Shown: piece after piece, positions 35,064-43,702 of the stretch | How positions within the stretch are numbered: position 1 is the first letter of the stretch | Layout: each line of letters begins with the position of its first letter | Source of the DNA: Actinocatenispora thailandica | GTDB lineage: Bacteria > Actinomycetota > Actinomycetes > Mycobacteriales > Micromonosporaceae | DNA length: 64,000 nt | Assembly (NCBI RefSeq): GCF_016865425.1 | Contig: NZ_AP023355.1 | Span: 7,362,696 to 7,426,695, forward strand | Reading direction: 5' to 3' | Program-made: the position numbers and the translations under genes | Notes under the pieces: generated by a model | Databases searched by the model: none | What the model was told of the DNA's origin: nothing | Seen by the model: only the letters and a program-made list of their open reading frames with translations

Positions 35064-35963
35064 TCACTCCGGTACCGGTGGGCCCGGCTCGGCCAGCGGC
35101 GCGAGCAGATCGCCGTCGCTGTCCACTCGGGACAGTGCCGCCTCCGGTCCGCCGGTCACCGGCCGGCCGGCCTCCACCTCGGCCCAGTGCAGCGGCAGCG
35201 ACACCAGCGGCGCGGCTCCGGCGCGCAGCGAGTACGGCGCGACGGTGGTCTTGGCGGCGTTGTTCTGGCTCCAGTCGATGAACACCTTGCCCGGTCGCAG
35301 CGACCGGGTCATCCGGTCCACCACCCGGTCCGGGTCGCGCTGCGCCAGCCGGTGCGCGAGTCGCTTCGCATAACCGGACACCACCGGCGCCGGCTGGCTG
35401 GCCGCGATCGGGCACATCAGCTGCATCCCCTTGCGGCCACTGGTCTTCGGGTACGCGCGGATCCCGTCGGCGGCGAGTTCCGCGCGCAGCGCCAGGGCGA
35501 CCGCGAAGCACTCGGGCAGCCCGGCCGGCGGGCCCGGGTCGAGGTCGAAGACGATCAGATCCGGCGGCTGGGCGGCACCCGCCGCATCGACCCTCCACTG
35601 TGGAACGTGCAGTTCCAGTGCGGCCAGGTTGGCCAGCCACACCAGGGTGGCCAGCTCGTCGACCACGACGAAGTCGACCGTCTCCCGGTCCTTCGTGGAG
35701 CCGGGCACCGGCAACGTCACGGTCCGCACCCACTCCGGGGTGTGCGACGGGGCGTTCTTCTCGAAGAACGAACCCGCTGCCGCCCCGTTCGGGTACCGCT
35801 TGCGGGTCAGCGGCCGACCGGCCAGGTGCGGCAACAGCACCGGCGCGATCCTGGTGTAGTAGTCGATCAGCTCACCCTTGGTGAAGTCCGGGAACATCGG
35901 CTTGTCCAGATTGGACAGCGACAACTCCCGGTCGCCCACCCGTACCCTGACTCGCTCCGTCAC
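35064..35963 (-). CDS. ligD: LigD-type DNA polymerase/primase domain protein
   Basis: Stand-alone LigD polymerase domain (archaeo-eukaryotic primase type), 299 residues. LSNLDKPMFPDFTKGELIDYY begins the domain; the catalytic acidic pair is in DLIVFDLDPGPP; KTSGRKGMQLM gives the nucleotide-binding segment and KVFIDWSQN the third acid. It fills gaps at broken ends in NHEJ. GTG 35963 overlaps the upstream ligase stop as GTGA, with GGGAGG just before. No nuclease (3'-phosphoesterase) domain is present. Divergent Ku completes the pathway. Confidence 0.92.
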   Translation of the reverse strand: MTERVRVRVGDRELSLSNLDKPMFPDFTKGELIDYYTRIAPVLLPHLAGRPLTRKRYPNGAAAGSFFEKNAPSHTPEWVRTVTLPVPGSTKDRETVDFVVVDELATLVWLANLAALELHVPQWRVDAAGAAQPPDLIVFDLDPGPPAGLPECFAVALALRAELAADGIRAYPKTSGRKGMQLMCPIAASQPAPVVSGYAKRLAHRLAQRDPDRVVDRMTRSLRPGKVFIDWSQNNAAKTTVAPYSLRAGAAPLVSLPLHWAEVEAGRPVTGGPEAALSRVDSDGDLLAPLAEPGPPVPE

Positions 35964-36874
35964 GGTGCCTCCCGGTCGGTGCGGACGCGGTGCAACCGGG
36001 GGAAGCGGAGCCGCCCGTCGGCGGTCCGGTTCCCGTACCTCACCTCTACCACGATCTGCGGCGTCACCCAGTGCGCGCCGCGCGCGTCCTCGGCCGGTAC
36101 CGGGTCGGCGAACGGCGAGGTGTCCGCCGCCAGCGGCGCCAGCAACGCCAGCAACTCGCGTTCCCTGGCCGCGGAGATACCGCCGCCGACCCGACCGCGA
36201 TAGCGCAACCCGGTCCCGTCGTACTCGCCGACCAGCAGCGCGCCGATCGCCCGCGCGCCGGGCCGGTACCCGCCGACGACCAGGTCGTCGTGGTGCACCC
36301 GCTTCACCTTGACCCAGTCGGCGGAGCGCCGGTCCGGCCGGTACCGGCTGTCCAGCCGCTTCGCGACCACGCCCTCCAGGCCGTTCTCCTCGGCCGCGGC
36401 CCAGGTCGCCGCACCGTCGTCGAACACCGGTGGGACCAGCCAGCGCGGCCCGTCGGCGATCCGGTCGTGCAGCGCGGCACGACGCACCCGGTACGGCTCG
36501 GCGGTCAGGTCGGTGCCGTCCACCCGGAGCAGGTCGAAGATCAGGTACGTGACGGGCAGCCGGGCGGCGAGCGCCGCGGCCCGGTGCTCGTCGCGTACGT
36601 GCATCCGCTCGGCGAGCGCGGCGAACGACGGCCCGGCCGGCCCGAGTACCGCGATCTCGCCGTCGAGCACCGGTTCCCCGGGCAGCGCCGCCAACCCGGC
36701 GAGTTCCGGGTAGGCCACCGTGATGTCCGCGCCGCTGCGGGCGGACAGCCGCAGCCGCCCGCCGGAGATCTCGGCGATCGCGCGAATTCCGTCCCATTTG
36801 AACTCGTACGACCAGCCGGGACCGGTTGGCAGCTCCCCCGCGACCGCGAGCATCGGCCGGTACCCACCCGCCAT
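35960..36874 (-). CDS. ATP-dependent DNA ligase (LigD ligase-domain type)
   Basis: ATP-dependent ligase of 304 residues. Nucleotidyl-lysine Lys26 is in YEFKWDGIRA; motif III is TYLIFDLLRVDG, IV EGVVAKRLDSRY and V DWVKVK. The OB-fold domain (about 205-300) includes GLRYRGRVGGGIS. It seals strand breaks, here with the polymerase encoded next and Ku. In mycobacteria these domains are one protein; here they are separate, overlapping genes. ATG 36874. It and Ku are divergent, sharing 174 bases. Confidence 0.92.
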   Translation of the reverse strand: MAGGYRPMLAVAGELPTGPGWSYEFKWDGIRAIAEISGGRLRLSARSGADITVAYPELAGLAALPGEPVLDGEIAVLGPAGPSFAALAERMHVRDEHRAAALAARLPVTYLIFDLLRVDGTDLTAEPYRVRRAALHDRIADGPRWLVPPVFDDGAATWAAAEENGLEGVVAKRLDSRYRPDRRSADWVKVKRVHHDDLVVGGYRPGARAIGALLVGEYDGTGLRYRGRVGGGISAARERELLALLAPLAADTSPFADPVPAEDARGAHWVTPQIVVEVRYGNRTADGRLRFPRLHRVRTDREAP

Positions 36875-37048
36875 CGGCTCACCCTACGGCCCGGTGCCCG
36901 CCCGCCGCCCGAACGAACGGCGGTCCCGACCCGCGAGGTGGTCTCGTGGTGGCGGGCCGCCACCCGCCCGGTCCGCTCGCTGGGCAGACAACGGCGCTGC
37001 TGGCAGGCAGGATGGAAGGGACGCCAGCCCACCGTGAGGGAGGCGCGG

Positions 37049-37951
37049 ATGCGCGCGATCTGGAAGGGTGCCGTGTCGTTCGGCCTGGTTTCCATCGCCA
37101 TCAAGCTGTATGCCGCGACCGAAGAGAAGACCATCCGGTTCCACCAGGTGCATGCCGCCGACGGCGGTCGCATCCGGTACAAGCGGGTCTGCTCCATCGA
37201 CGGCGAGGAGGTCGGGTACGACCAGATCGCCAAGGGCTACGACATCGGCGGCGGCGAGGAGGTCGTGCTCACCGACGACGACTTCGCCGACCTGCCGCTG
37301 CCCACCTCGCGCGCGATCGACGTGCTGGAGTTCGTGCCGTCCGACCAGGTCGACCCGATCCTGTACGGCAAGTCGTACTACCTGGAACCGGACGGCGCCG
37401 CCACCAAGCCCTACGTCCTGCTGCGCGACGCGCTGGAGGACTCGGACCGGGTGGCGATCGTCAAGATCGCGCTGCGCCAGCGCGAACAGCTCGCCACCCT
37501 GCGGGTACGTGACGGGGTGCTGGTGATGCACACGATGCTGTGGCCGGACGAGGTGCGCCGGGCCGGCTTCGACTTCCTCGACGAGGACGTGTCGGTGCGT
37601 CCCCAGGAGCTGTCCATGGCCACCTCCCTGATCGACTCGATGACCGCCGACTTCGAACCGGACGAGTACACCGACGACTACCGTGCGGCGCTGCAGGAGG
37701 TCATCGACGCCAAGATCGCCGGCCGTGAGGTGACCCAGCAGCCGGCCGCGGAGGAGGCGCCGTCGAACACGATCGACCTGATGGCGGCGCTGCGGGCCTC
37801 GGTCGATCGGGCGAAGACGCGGCGCGGCGAGGCGCCGGCGAAGAAGGCGCCGGCGAAGAAGCCGGCTGCGAAGAAGACCGCGAAGAAGGCGGCGGCCAAG
37901 AAGACCGCGAAGAAGTCTGCAACTTCCAGTACGAAGCGTAAGACCGCCTGA
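37049..37951 (+). CDS. ku: Ku-type DNA end-binding protein
   Basis: Homodimeric Ku of 300 residues that rings broken DNA ends and recruits LigD. MRAIWKGAVSFGLVSIAIKL is the standard N terminus, KRVCSIDGEEVGYDQIAKGY and YVLLRDALED follow. The last 45 residues are a Lys/Ala/Pro tail (KKAPAKKPAAKK), an extended basic C terminus like that of many actinobacterial Ku proteins, which aids DNA binding. GAGGGAGG lies five bases before ATG 37049. Confidence 0.96.
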   Translation: MRAIWKGAVSFGLVSIAIKLYAATEEKTIRFHQVHAADGGRIRYKRVCSIDGEEVGYDQIAKGYDIGGGEEVVLTDDDFADLPLPTSRAIDVLEFVPSDQVDPILYGKSYYLEPDGAATKPYVLLRDALEDSDRVAIVKIALRQREQLATLRVRDGVLVMHTMLWPDEVRRAGFDFLDEDVSVRPQELSMATSLIDSMTADFEPDEYTDDYRAALQEVIDAKIAGREVTQQPAAEEAPSNTIDLMAALRASVDRAKTRRGEAPAKKAPAKKPAAKKTAKKAAAKKTAKKSATSSTKRKTA

Positions 37952-38084
37952 TCGGTACATCTTTCCGATATTCCAGATCTTTCGCCTCCCTCCGGGTTAG
38001 CTTGACCTCGAAGGTGACTGTCTGTGCCGGCCGCGCCGTGCTGGGTAGGGCGCGGCCCAGGCTCCGGGCCGAATGGGGGAGGCC

Positions 38085-38900
38085 ATGACACCAGTTCTGG
38101 CGGTGAGCGTCAGCAGCTCGATCACGAGCGCGTTGACGACCGTCGCGAACTTCGTACCCAAGCTCGTCCTGTTCCTCGTGATCCTGGTGATCGGCTGGAT
38201 CGTCGCGAAGGTCCTCCGCAACGTGGTGGGGCGCCTCCTCGCGCGGGTCGGCTTCGACCGGGTCGGGGAACGGGCCGGCATCAACCGCTACCTCGGCAAG
38301 TACACCGCGAGCACGTTCGTGGCGCTGCTGGTGTACGGCGCGATCCTGCTGTTCGCGCTGCAACTCGGGTTCGGTGCGTTCGGGCCGAACCCGGTCAGCA
38401 ACCTGATCAGCGGCGTCATCAACTTCCTGCCGAAGCTGTTCGTCGCGATCGTGATCGTGATCGTGGCCGCCGCGATCGCGCGGGTCGTCAAGGACGTCAT
38501 CTCGAACGCGCTGTCCACGATGCCCTGGGGCAACGCCCTGGGGCGGGTCGCCCAGGCGTTCATCATCGCGATGGGCGCGATCGCCGCGCTGAACCAGATC
38601 CACGTGGCGAGCAGCGTGATCGAGCCGGTGTTCATCGCGGTACTGGCGATCATCGTCGGTGTCGCGGTCGTCGGCCTCGGCGGCGGCCTCATCGCGCCGA
38701 TGCGCAACCGCTGGGAGCGGATGCTCACCCGGGCCGAAAGCGAGGCCGGCACGATGCAGATCCGCAGCCGCTCCGCACAGCACGACGTGCAGCGTTCCGC
38801 GGCGCCGGTGGAGCCGACCGGGCCGCAACACACCGCCACCGCACCCGGTGCCGGGGCCGCGCCGACCGACCCGCAGTACGGGCAGCCGCCGCAGCAGTGA
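38085..38900 (+). CDS. Mechanosensitive-channel-like membrane protein
   Basis: Membrane protein of 271 residues with about five hydrophobic segments: FVPKLVLFLVILVIGWIVAKV, VALLVYGAILLFALQLGF, LFVAIVIVIVAAAIARV, FIIAMGAIAALNQI and FIAVLAIIVGVAVVGLGGG. The repeat of an LFVAIVI-type helix pair (conserved TM-helix repeat) places it in the MscS-related CmpX/YbdG-type group, but the beta-domain of true MscS is missing. The tail is Pro/Gln-rich. ATG 38085 is chosen as GGGGGAGG lies just before it; ATG 38073 is in frame. Confidence 0.8.
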   Translation: MTPVLAVSVSSSITSALTTVANFVPKLVLFLVILVIGWIVAKVLRNVVGRLLARVGFDRVGERAGINRYLGKYTASTFVALLVYGAILLFALQLGFGAFGPNPVSNLISGVINFLPKLFVAIVIVIVAAAIARVVKDVISNALSTMPWGNALGRVAQAFIIAMGAIAALNQIHVASSVIEPVFIAVLAIIVGVAVVGLGGGLIAPMRNRWERMLTRAESEAGTMQIRSRSAQHDVQRSAAPVEPTGPQHTATAPGAGAAPTDPQYGQPPQQ

Positions 38901-39068
38901 TCCCGCCGCCGGCGTCGCCGGGTCGGGGTGGCTCGTGCCACCCCGGCCCGGCTGGCTGGTTTGCGGCGCTTCGGCGGATACCGCGTGGCCTGCGAGAAAG
39001 GTCACGAACTGCTTCCACCGGCCTGCCTCATCCGGCAAGCCTGGTGCCGCCGCGTTAGGCTGCGAGGC

Positions 39069-39392
39069 GTGCGACCGGACCTGGACATCTCGGTGCGCCA
39101 CGAGCCGGAGGAGACCGTGGTGGCGCTCGCCGGCGAGATCGACATCCACACCGTGTCCCGGCTGGTGACCACCGTCGAGGAGAGCCTGGAACACGGCTCG
39201 TCGCGGCTGCTGCTCGACATGGGCAAGGTGACCTTCTGCGACTCGCAGGGCCTCGGCACGCTGGTGGTGCTCAGCCGCACCGCGACGCGGGCCCGCAGCT
39301 CGCTGGTGCTGACCAACGTCGGCCCGTTCCTCGACCGGCTGCTGGAGGTCACCGGCCTCCGCCACTCCTTCACCATCCGGGCCGCCCAGTAG
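39069..39392 (+). CDS. Anti-sigma-factor antagonist (STAS domain)
   Basis: STAS protein of 107 residues. VVALAGEIDIHTVSRLV is the start of the fold and VTFCDSQGLGTLVVL holds the presumed phospho-serine after Asp. It would bind an RsbW-like anti-sigma factor in partner switching, but no such gene is in the window; the SigF-like factor at 49.3 kb is 10 kb away. GTG 39069 has TAGGCT seven bases upstream, the leaderless pattern. Confidence 0.9.
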   Translation: MRPDLDISVRHEPEETVVALAGEIDIHTVSRLVTTVEESLEHGSSRLLLDMGKVTFCDSQGLGTLVVLSRTATRARSSLVLTNVGPFLDRLLEVTGLRHSFTIRAAQ

Positions 39393-39482
39393 CGGCCGCC
39401 GCGCCCCGCGCCGGTGCCGGCCGGTCCGCCGCTCCGGTGAAATGGGGTGAAGCACGGGCCCCCGGCACGTAGCGTCCCGGGC

Positions 39483-40259
39483 GTGACAGACGAGATTTTC
39501 GCCTCCGGCGACGACCCGGCGGACGGCTGGTTCGGCGAGAGCGTCGCCGAAAGCTACGACGACCCCGGCGGCGCGAACGCACCCGAGGCGATCCGGCCCG
39601 CGGTGGAGCTGCTGACCGAGCTGGCCGGCGGCGGCCCGGTGCTGGAGTTCGCCGTCGGTACCGGCCGGGTCGCGGCGCCGCTCGCGGCCCGCGGCGTGCC
39701 GGTGAGCGGCATCGAGCTGAGCCGGGCGATGGCGGCCCGCATCGCCGGTAAGCCCGGCGGCGACCGGGTCGACGTGACGATCGGCGACATGACCAGCACC
39801 CGGGTCGGCACCGGCTTCTCGCTGGCGTACCTGGTGTTCAACACCATCAACAACGTCACCAGCCAGGACGGGCAGGTGGACGTGTTCCGCAACGCGGCGG
39901 CCCAGCTGCGGCCGGGCGGGCTGTTCCTCGTCGAGGTGGGGGTGCCGGACCTGCGCCGGCTGCCACCGGGACAGGACACCGTGCCGTTCGCGGTGGCGCC
40001 CGGCGACGACGGCGGCGGCTACCTCGGCTTCGACCAGTACGACGTGGTGACGCAGCTGTTCACCTCGAACCACGTGCGGGTGGCGCCGGACGGTACCGGC
40101 CGGTTCCGCCGGATCCCGTTCCGGTACGTGTGGCCGGCGGAGCTGGACCTGATGGCGCGCATCGCCGGGCTGCGGCCGAAGTACCGCTGGTCGGGGTGGG
40201 ACCGTGCGGAGTTCACCGCGGACAGCACCAGCCACGTGTCGGTGTGGCAGAAGGCGTGA
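39483..40259 (+). CDS. Class I SAM-dependent methyltransferase
   Basis: Methyltransferase of 258 residues. Motif I is VLEFAVGTGRVAAPLA, followed by VSGIELSRAMAARI and AYLVFNTINNV. The C-terminal part contains RRIPFRYVWPAELD, as in many actinobacterial small-molecule methyltransferases. Substrate unknown. GTG 39483 is chosen because TAGCGT lies seven bases upstream (leaderless pattern); an upstream start at 39447 is in frame but without a ribosome site. Confidence 0.85.
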   Translation: MTDEIFASGDDPADGWFGESVAESYDDPGGANAPEAIRPAVELLTELAGGGPVLEFAVGTGRVAAPLAARGVPVSGIELSRAMAARIAGKPGGDRVDVTIGDMTSTRVGTGFSLAYLVFNTINNVTSQDGQVDVFRNAAAQLRPGGLFLVEVGVPDLRRLPPGQDTVPFAVAPGDDGGGYLGFDQYDVVTQLFTSNHVRVAPDGTGRFRRIPFRYVWPAELDLMARIAGLRPKYRWSGWDRAEFTADSTSHVSVWQKA

Positions 40260-40308
40260 CCCGGCCGCGGCGCGACACCGGTCGGCGCCGGCCGCGCCGC
40301 GGCACCGG

Positions 40309-40662
40309 TCAGAGGTAGAGGCCGGTGCCGTCCGTCTCGACCCGGGCGGCGGCGACGGCGTGCACGTCGCGTTCCCGCAGCAGGATGTACTGCCGCCCGT
40401 GCAGCTCGACCTCGGACCGGTCGTCCGGGTCGAACAGCACCCGGTCCGAGACCTTGATCGCCCGCACGTTCGGGCCGACGGCGACCGCGACCGCCCAGGA
40501 CAGCCGGTGCCCGACCGATGCGGTCGCCGGGATGACGATGCCGGCGGCGGACCGCCGCTCCCCTTCGCCGCCCTCCTGCCGGACCAGCACCCGGTCGTGC
40601 AGCAGCTGGATCGGCAGGCCCTGGTCGAGATCGTCGGCGGTCGAGCTGTCCCTCGTGCTCAC
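40309..40662 (-). CDS. GroES-family (Cpn10-like) protein
   Basis: Protein of 117 residues with a Cpn10 fold: PIQLLHDRVLVRQEGGEGERRSAAG, IVIPATASVGHRLSWAVAVAVG, then KVSDRVLFDPDDRSEVELHG and YILLRERDVHAV. It keeps the GroES core but the mobile-loop region is not typical and no groEL is near, so it is probably an accessory GroES paralogue. GTG 40662 with TAGCGT eight bases upstream. Convergent with the methyltransferase. Confidence 0.85.
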   Translation of the reverse strand: MSTRDSSTADDLDQGLPIQLLHDRVLVRQEGGEGERRSAAGIVIPATASVGHRLSWAVAVAVGPNVRAIKVSDRVLFDPDDRSEVELHGRQYILLRERDVHAVAAARVETDGTGLYL

Positions 40663-40829
40663 GAGCGGGAACGCTACCGCCCGGCACGGCTTTGTGCGTG
40701 TCCGGGTATCGACCCGCGCCGGTACCGTGTAGCCCAGCGGCTGGGGCGTCGCCGGCATCGGTGCGCCCAGAGGCCTCGGCGGGAGGGCCTCGGTCCTTCC
40801 GCCGGACCTCTTGACGTAGGGGGACGACG

Positions 40830-42160
40830 CTGACTCGGTTCGAGACGTTGAAGGACAGGGCACGCGGGGCGTGGCACGCTGCCCGCGGTCGGCTGGAAGA
40901 GGGCCGGGAGCGCAGCGACGAGGCGCTGTTGCAGACCGCGGCGGAGACCACACCGCCGACGCCACCACCGGACGAGCCGCCGTCCCCGCCGCCGGCCGCG
41001 CCCGCGCCGCTGCCCGGGCCGGCGCCGGCCGAGCTGTCGGTGCCCGCGGGGTGCGGGTCGCGGCTGCCTGGTCGTGGCGGATGATCGTGATCGTGGCCGC
41101 CGTGATCGGCGCGTTCACGCTGCTCACCTACGTCAGCAACGTGATGATTCCGGCGATCATCGCGCTGCTGCTGACCGCGCTGCTGCAACCTGGCGCCGGC
41201 TGGCTGCGCCGGCACGGGGTGCCGCGGTCGCTGGCCGCGCTGATCATGGTGGTGCTCGGCATCGTGGTCGTCGCCGGTGTCCTCACCGGCGTGGTGACCG
41301 CCTTCGTCAACGGGTTCTCCGACCTGACCGACAACGTCGCGCAGGGCATCCAGAAGATCCAGCACTGGCTGCACACCAGCCCGTTCCACGTCTCGGACAA
41401 GCAGATCAACGGCGCGCTGAAGACGGCGCAGGACTGGCTGAGCAGCCACCGGGGCGCGGTGACCAGCGGCGCGCTGTCGACCGCCACCACGGTCGGCGAG
41501 GTCGTGGTCGACCTGTTCCTGATCCTGTTCACCACGTTCTTCCTGGTCCGGGACGGCCGCCCGATCTGGAACTTCATCCTGCAGCTCGGCCTGCCCCGGG
41601 CCGCCCGGGCGGCCGTCGACGACGCCGGCAGCGCCTCGTGGCGCTCGCTCGTCGCGTACGTGCGGGCGACGGTGCTGGTGGCGTTCATCGACGCGGTCGG
41701 CATCGGTATCGGCATCGTCGCCGTCGGCGTGCCGTACAGTCTGGCGATTCCGCTGGCCGCACTGGTCTTCCTGGGAGCGTTCATCCCGATCGTCGGTGCC
41801 ACCGTGTCCGGCGTGGTCGCCGTCCTGGTCACGCTGGTGACCCAGGGTCTGATCCCGGCGATCATCGTGCTCGGGGTGGTGCTCGGGGTGCAGCAGTTGG
41901 AGGGCCACATCCTGCAGCCGCTGATCATGGGCCGGGCGGTGGCCGTGCACCCGCTCGGGGTCATCCTCGGCATCACCGGCGGCATCGCGATCGGCGGTAT
42001 CTTCGGCGGCCTGATCGCGGTGCCGTTCATCGCGGTGATGAACACCGCGATCCGGCATCTGGTGGCCCGGCAGCGACATCAGCCTGGACCGCTGGCCGGG
42101 GAGACCGCCGTCGCGCTGCCGCCACCGCAGCCGAAGGGCGGCGAGCCGGAGCCGAACTGA
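40830..42160 (+). CDS. AI-2E family transporter, frameshifted; unusual start
   Basis: Membrane protein of 443 residues if one base is added. The N terminus (TRFETLKDRARGAW, then a Pro-rich stretch) is in one frame; SWRMIVIVAAVIGAF and the rest, about eight helices, in another. The break is near 41043-41051 (CCC or GGGG run). SLAIPLAALVFLGAFIPIVGA and GVQQLEGHILQPLIMGR are the AI-2E exporter motifs. The best-placed ribosome site (AGGGGGA) precedes a CTG at 40830; TTG 40848 is another start. The family includes Na+/H+ and signal exporters. Substrate unknown. Confidence 0.8.
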
Positions 42161-42216
42161 CCGCCGCGCGGGTATTTCACCTGCGCCAGGGGCCCGGTGC
42201 GGTTAGCCTGCCGGCG

Positions 42217-42978
42217 ATGACTCTTGTATATGACGAGGCCGGCACCGGTGCGCCGGTCCTGCTGCTGCATTCCTCCGTGTGCGATCGCCGGATGTGGGAC
42301 GACCAGGTGCCGGCGCTGGCCGCGGCCGGGTTCCGGACGGTGCGCTGCGACCTGCGCGCGTTCGGTGACACCCCGGTCTCGCGCGAGCCGTACCGCAACA
42401 TCGACGACGTCCAGGACCTGCTCGACACCCTGGGAATCGACCGGGTGTCCCTGGTGGGTTCCTCGTACGGCGGCGGGGTCGCGCTGGAGTTCGCGGCGAC
42501 CTGGCCGGCGCGGGTCGACGCGCTGCTGCTGCTGTGCGCGGCGGTACCGGGGATCGAACCGGGGCCGGCCCAGCGCGAGTTCGGTGCCAAGGAGGACGCG
42601 CTGTTCGAGGCCGACGACGTGGCCGGTGCGGTGGCGCTCAACGTCGACACCTGGCTCGGCCCCGACGCCGACGAGACGGCCCGGCAGCGGGTGGCGACGA
42701 TGCAGCGCCGGGCGTTCGACGTGCAGTTGGCGGCCGGCGACGAGATGGTCAACCCGACCGGGCCGACCGTCGACCTGACCCGGGTCACCGCCCGCACCCT
42801 GGCGGTGTCCGGTGGGCACGACATGGTCGACTTCCAGGCCGCCGCGGCCGAGGCGGCCCGCCTGGTACCCGATGGGCAGCTTCGGGAACTCGGCTGGGCC
42901 GGCCACTTCCCGAACCTGGAGCGCCCGGCCGAGACCACCGAACTGATCCTGGACTTCCTGTCCGCCAGCGGATCCTGA
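42217..42978 (+). CDS. Alpha/beta hydrolase
   Basis: Hydrolase of 253 residues. The oxyanion-hole segment is LLLHSSVCDRRMWDDQV, the nucleophile elbow SLVGSSYGGGVALEF, acid Asp in VSGGHDMVDF, and catalytic His in GWAGHFPNLERP. The fold is that of small carboxylesterases or 3-oxoadipate enol-lactonases (the latter often near carboxymuconolactone decarboxylase, as here). ATG 42217 has TAGCCT seven bases upstream, a leaderless pattern. Confidence 0.9.
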   Translation: MTLVYDEAGTGAPVLLLHSSVCDRRMWDDQVPALAAAGFRTVRCDLRAFGDTPVSREPYRNIDDVQDLLDTLGIDRVSLVGSSYGGGVALEFAATWPARVDALLLLCAAVPGIEPGPAQREFGAKEDALFEADDVAGAVALNVDTWLGPDADETARQRVATMQRRAFDVQLAAGDEMVNPTGPTVDLTRVTARTLAVSGGHDMVDFQAAAAEAARLVPDGQLRELGWAGHFPNLERPAETTELILDFLSASGS

Positions 42979-42994
42979 AATTCCCTCCCGCGCC

Positions 42995-43021
42995 GGTCAC
43001 ATCGGTGCCGGGGCATCCGTC
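42995..43021 (+). promoter_or_regulatory. Predicted ECF41 promoter for the decarboxylase gene
   Basis: GGTCACA (42995-43001), a 16-base spacer and CGTC (43018-43021). This is the ECF41 consensus TGTCACA-N16-CGTC with one mismatch. It lies 61 bases before the start of the decarboxylase gene, the usual ECF41 target. Confidence 0.75.
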
Positions 43022-43081
43022 ATAGCGACGACAACGAGGCGGGCCGCAACCGGCCCGCGGTCGATGACGGAGGAGAAGACA

Positions 43082-43540
43082 GTGAGCGCACGGATGACGA
43101 ACCCGGCCATGGTGCTGCCCGACGCGATGAAGGGGATCGGCAGCCTGACCAAGGGGATCGCCTCGGGTGGCGTGGGCAACGAGATCATGGAGATCGTCGG
43201 CCTGCGGGCCAGCCAGATCAACGGCTGCGGGCCCTGCGTGTTCTCGCACGTACGGAACCTGCGGAAGGCCGGCGTGGACGAGGACAAGATCGCCACGGTG
43301 GCGGTGTGGCGGCACGCGCCGTACTTCAGCGACGCGGAGATCGCGGCGCTCAAGCTCACCGAGGCGGTGACCCGGCTGGCCGACCGGTCCGACGAGCCGG
43401 TCTCGGACGAGCTGTGGGACGAGGTGTCGAAGCACTTCGACGAGAAGCAGCGGGCGGCGCTGATCCTGATGATCTCGATGTTGAACTTCTTCAACCGGAT
43501 CAACGCCACGATCCAGGAGCCCGCCGGTACTCAGTGGTGA
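43082..43540 (+). CDS. Carboxymuconolactone decarboxylase (AhpD-like) protein
   Basis: CMD-domain protein of 152 residues with an AhpD-type CxxC: GLRASQINGCGPCVFSHVRNL. Such proteins are alkylhydroperoxidase-like redox enzymes rather than true lactone decarboxylases. GTG 43082 follows GGAGGAG by six bases. An ECF41 promoter precedes it, and an ECF41 sigma gene lies convergent. This is the standard ECF41 pair, so it is probably the regulon output and an antioxidant. Confidence 0.92.
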   Translation: MSARMTNPAMVLPDAMKGIGSLTKGIASGGVGNEIMEIVGLRASQINGCGPCVFSHVRNLRKAGVDEDKIATVAVWRHAPYFSDAEIAALKLTEAVTRLADRSDEPVSDELWDEVSKHFDEKQRAALILMISMLNFFNRINATIQEPAGTQW

Positions 43541-43702
43541 ACGGCGCGGTGGCCCCGGGGTTCCGGGGCCACCGGCCGACCCGGACCGTCCGGTGTGGAC
43601 CGTCCAGAATGGCTGACGCGGTGTGCGGCCCCCGGCCCGGACGGCTCCAGGTGGACGACGTCGAACGGTTCCGGGTGGGCGGCTCCGGGTCGGCGGTCCG
43701 AG

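Noticed and set aside
38085..38900. True MscS mechanosensitive channel
   Set aside because: The MscS beta-domain and pore helix pattern are missing; only the conserved TM-helix repeats are present.
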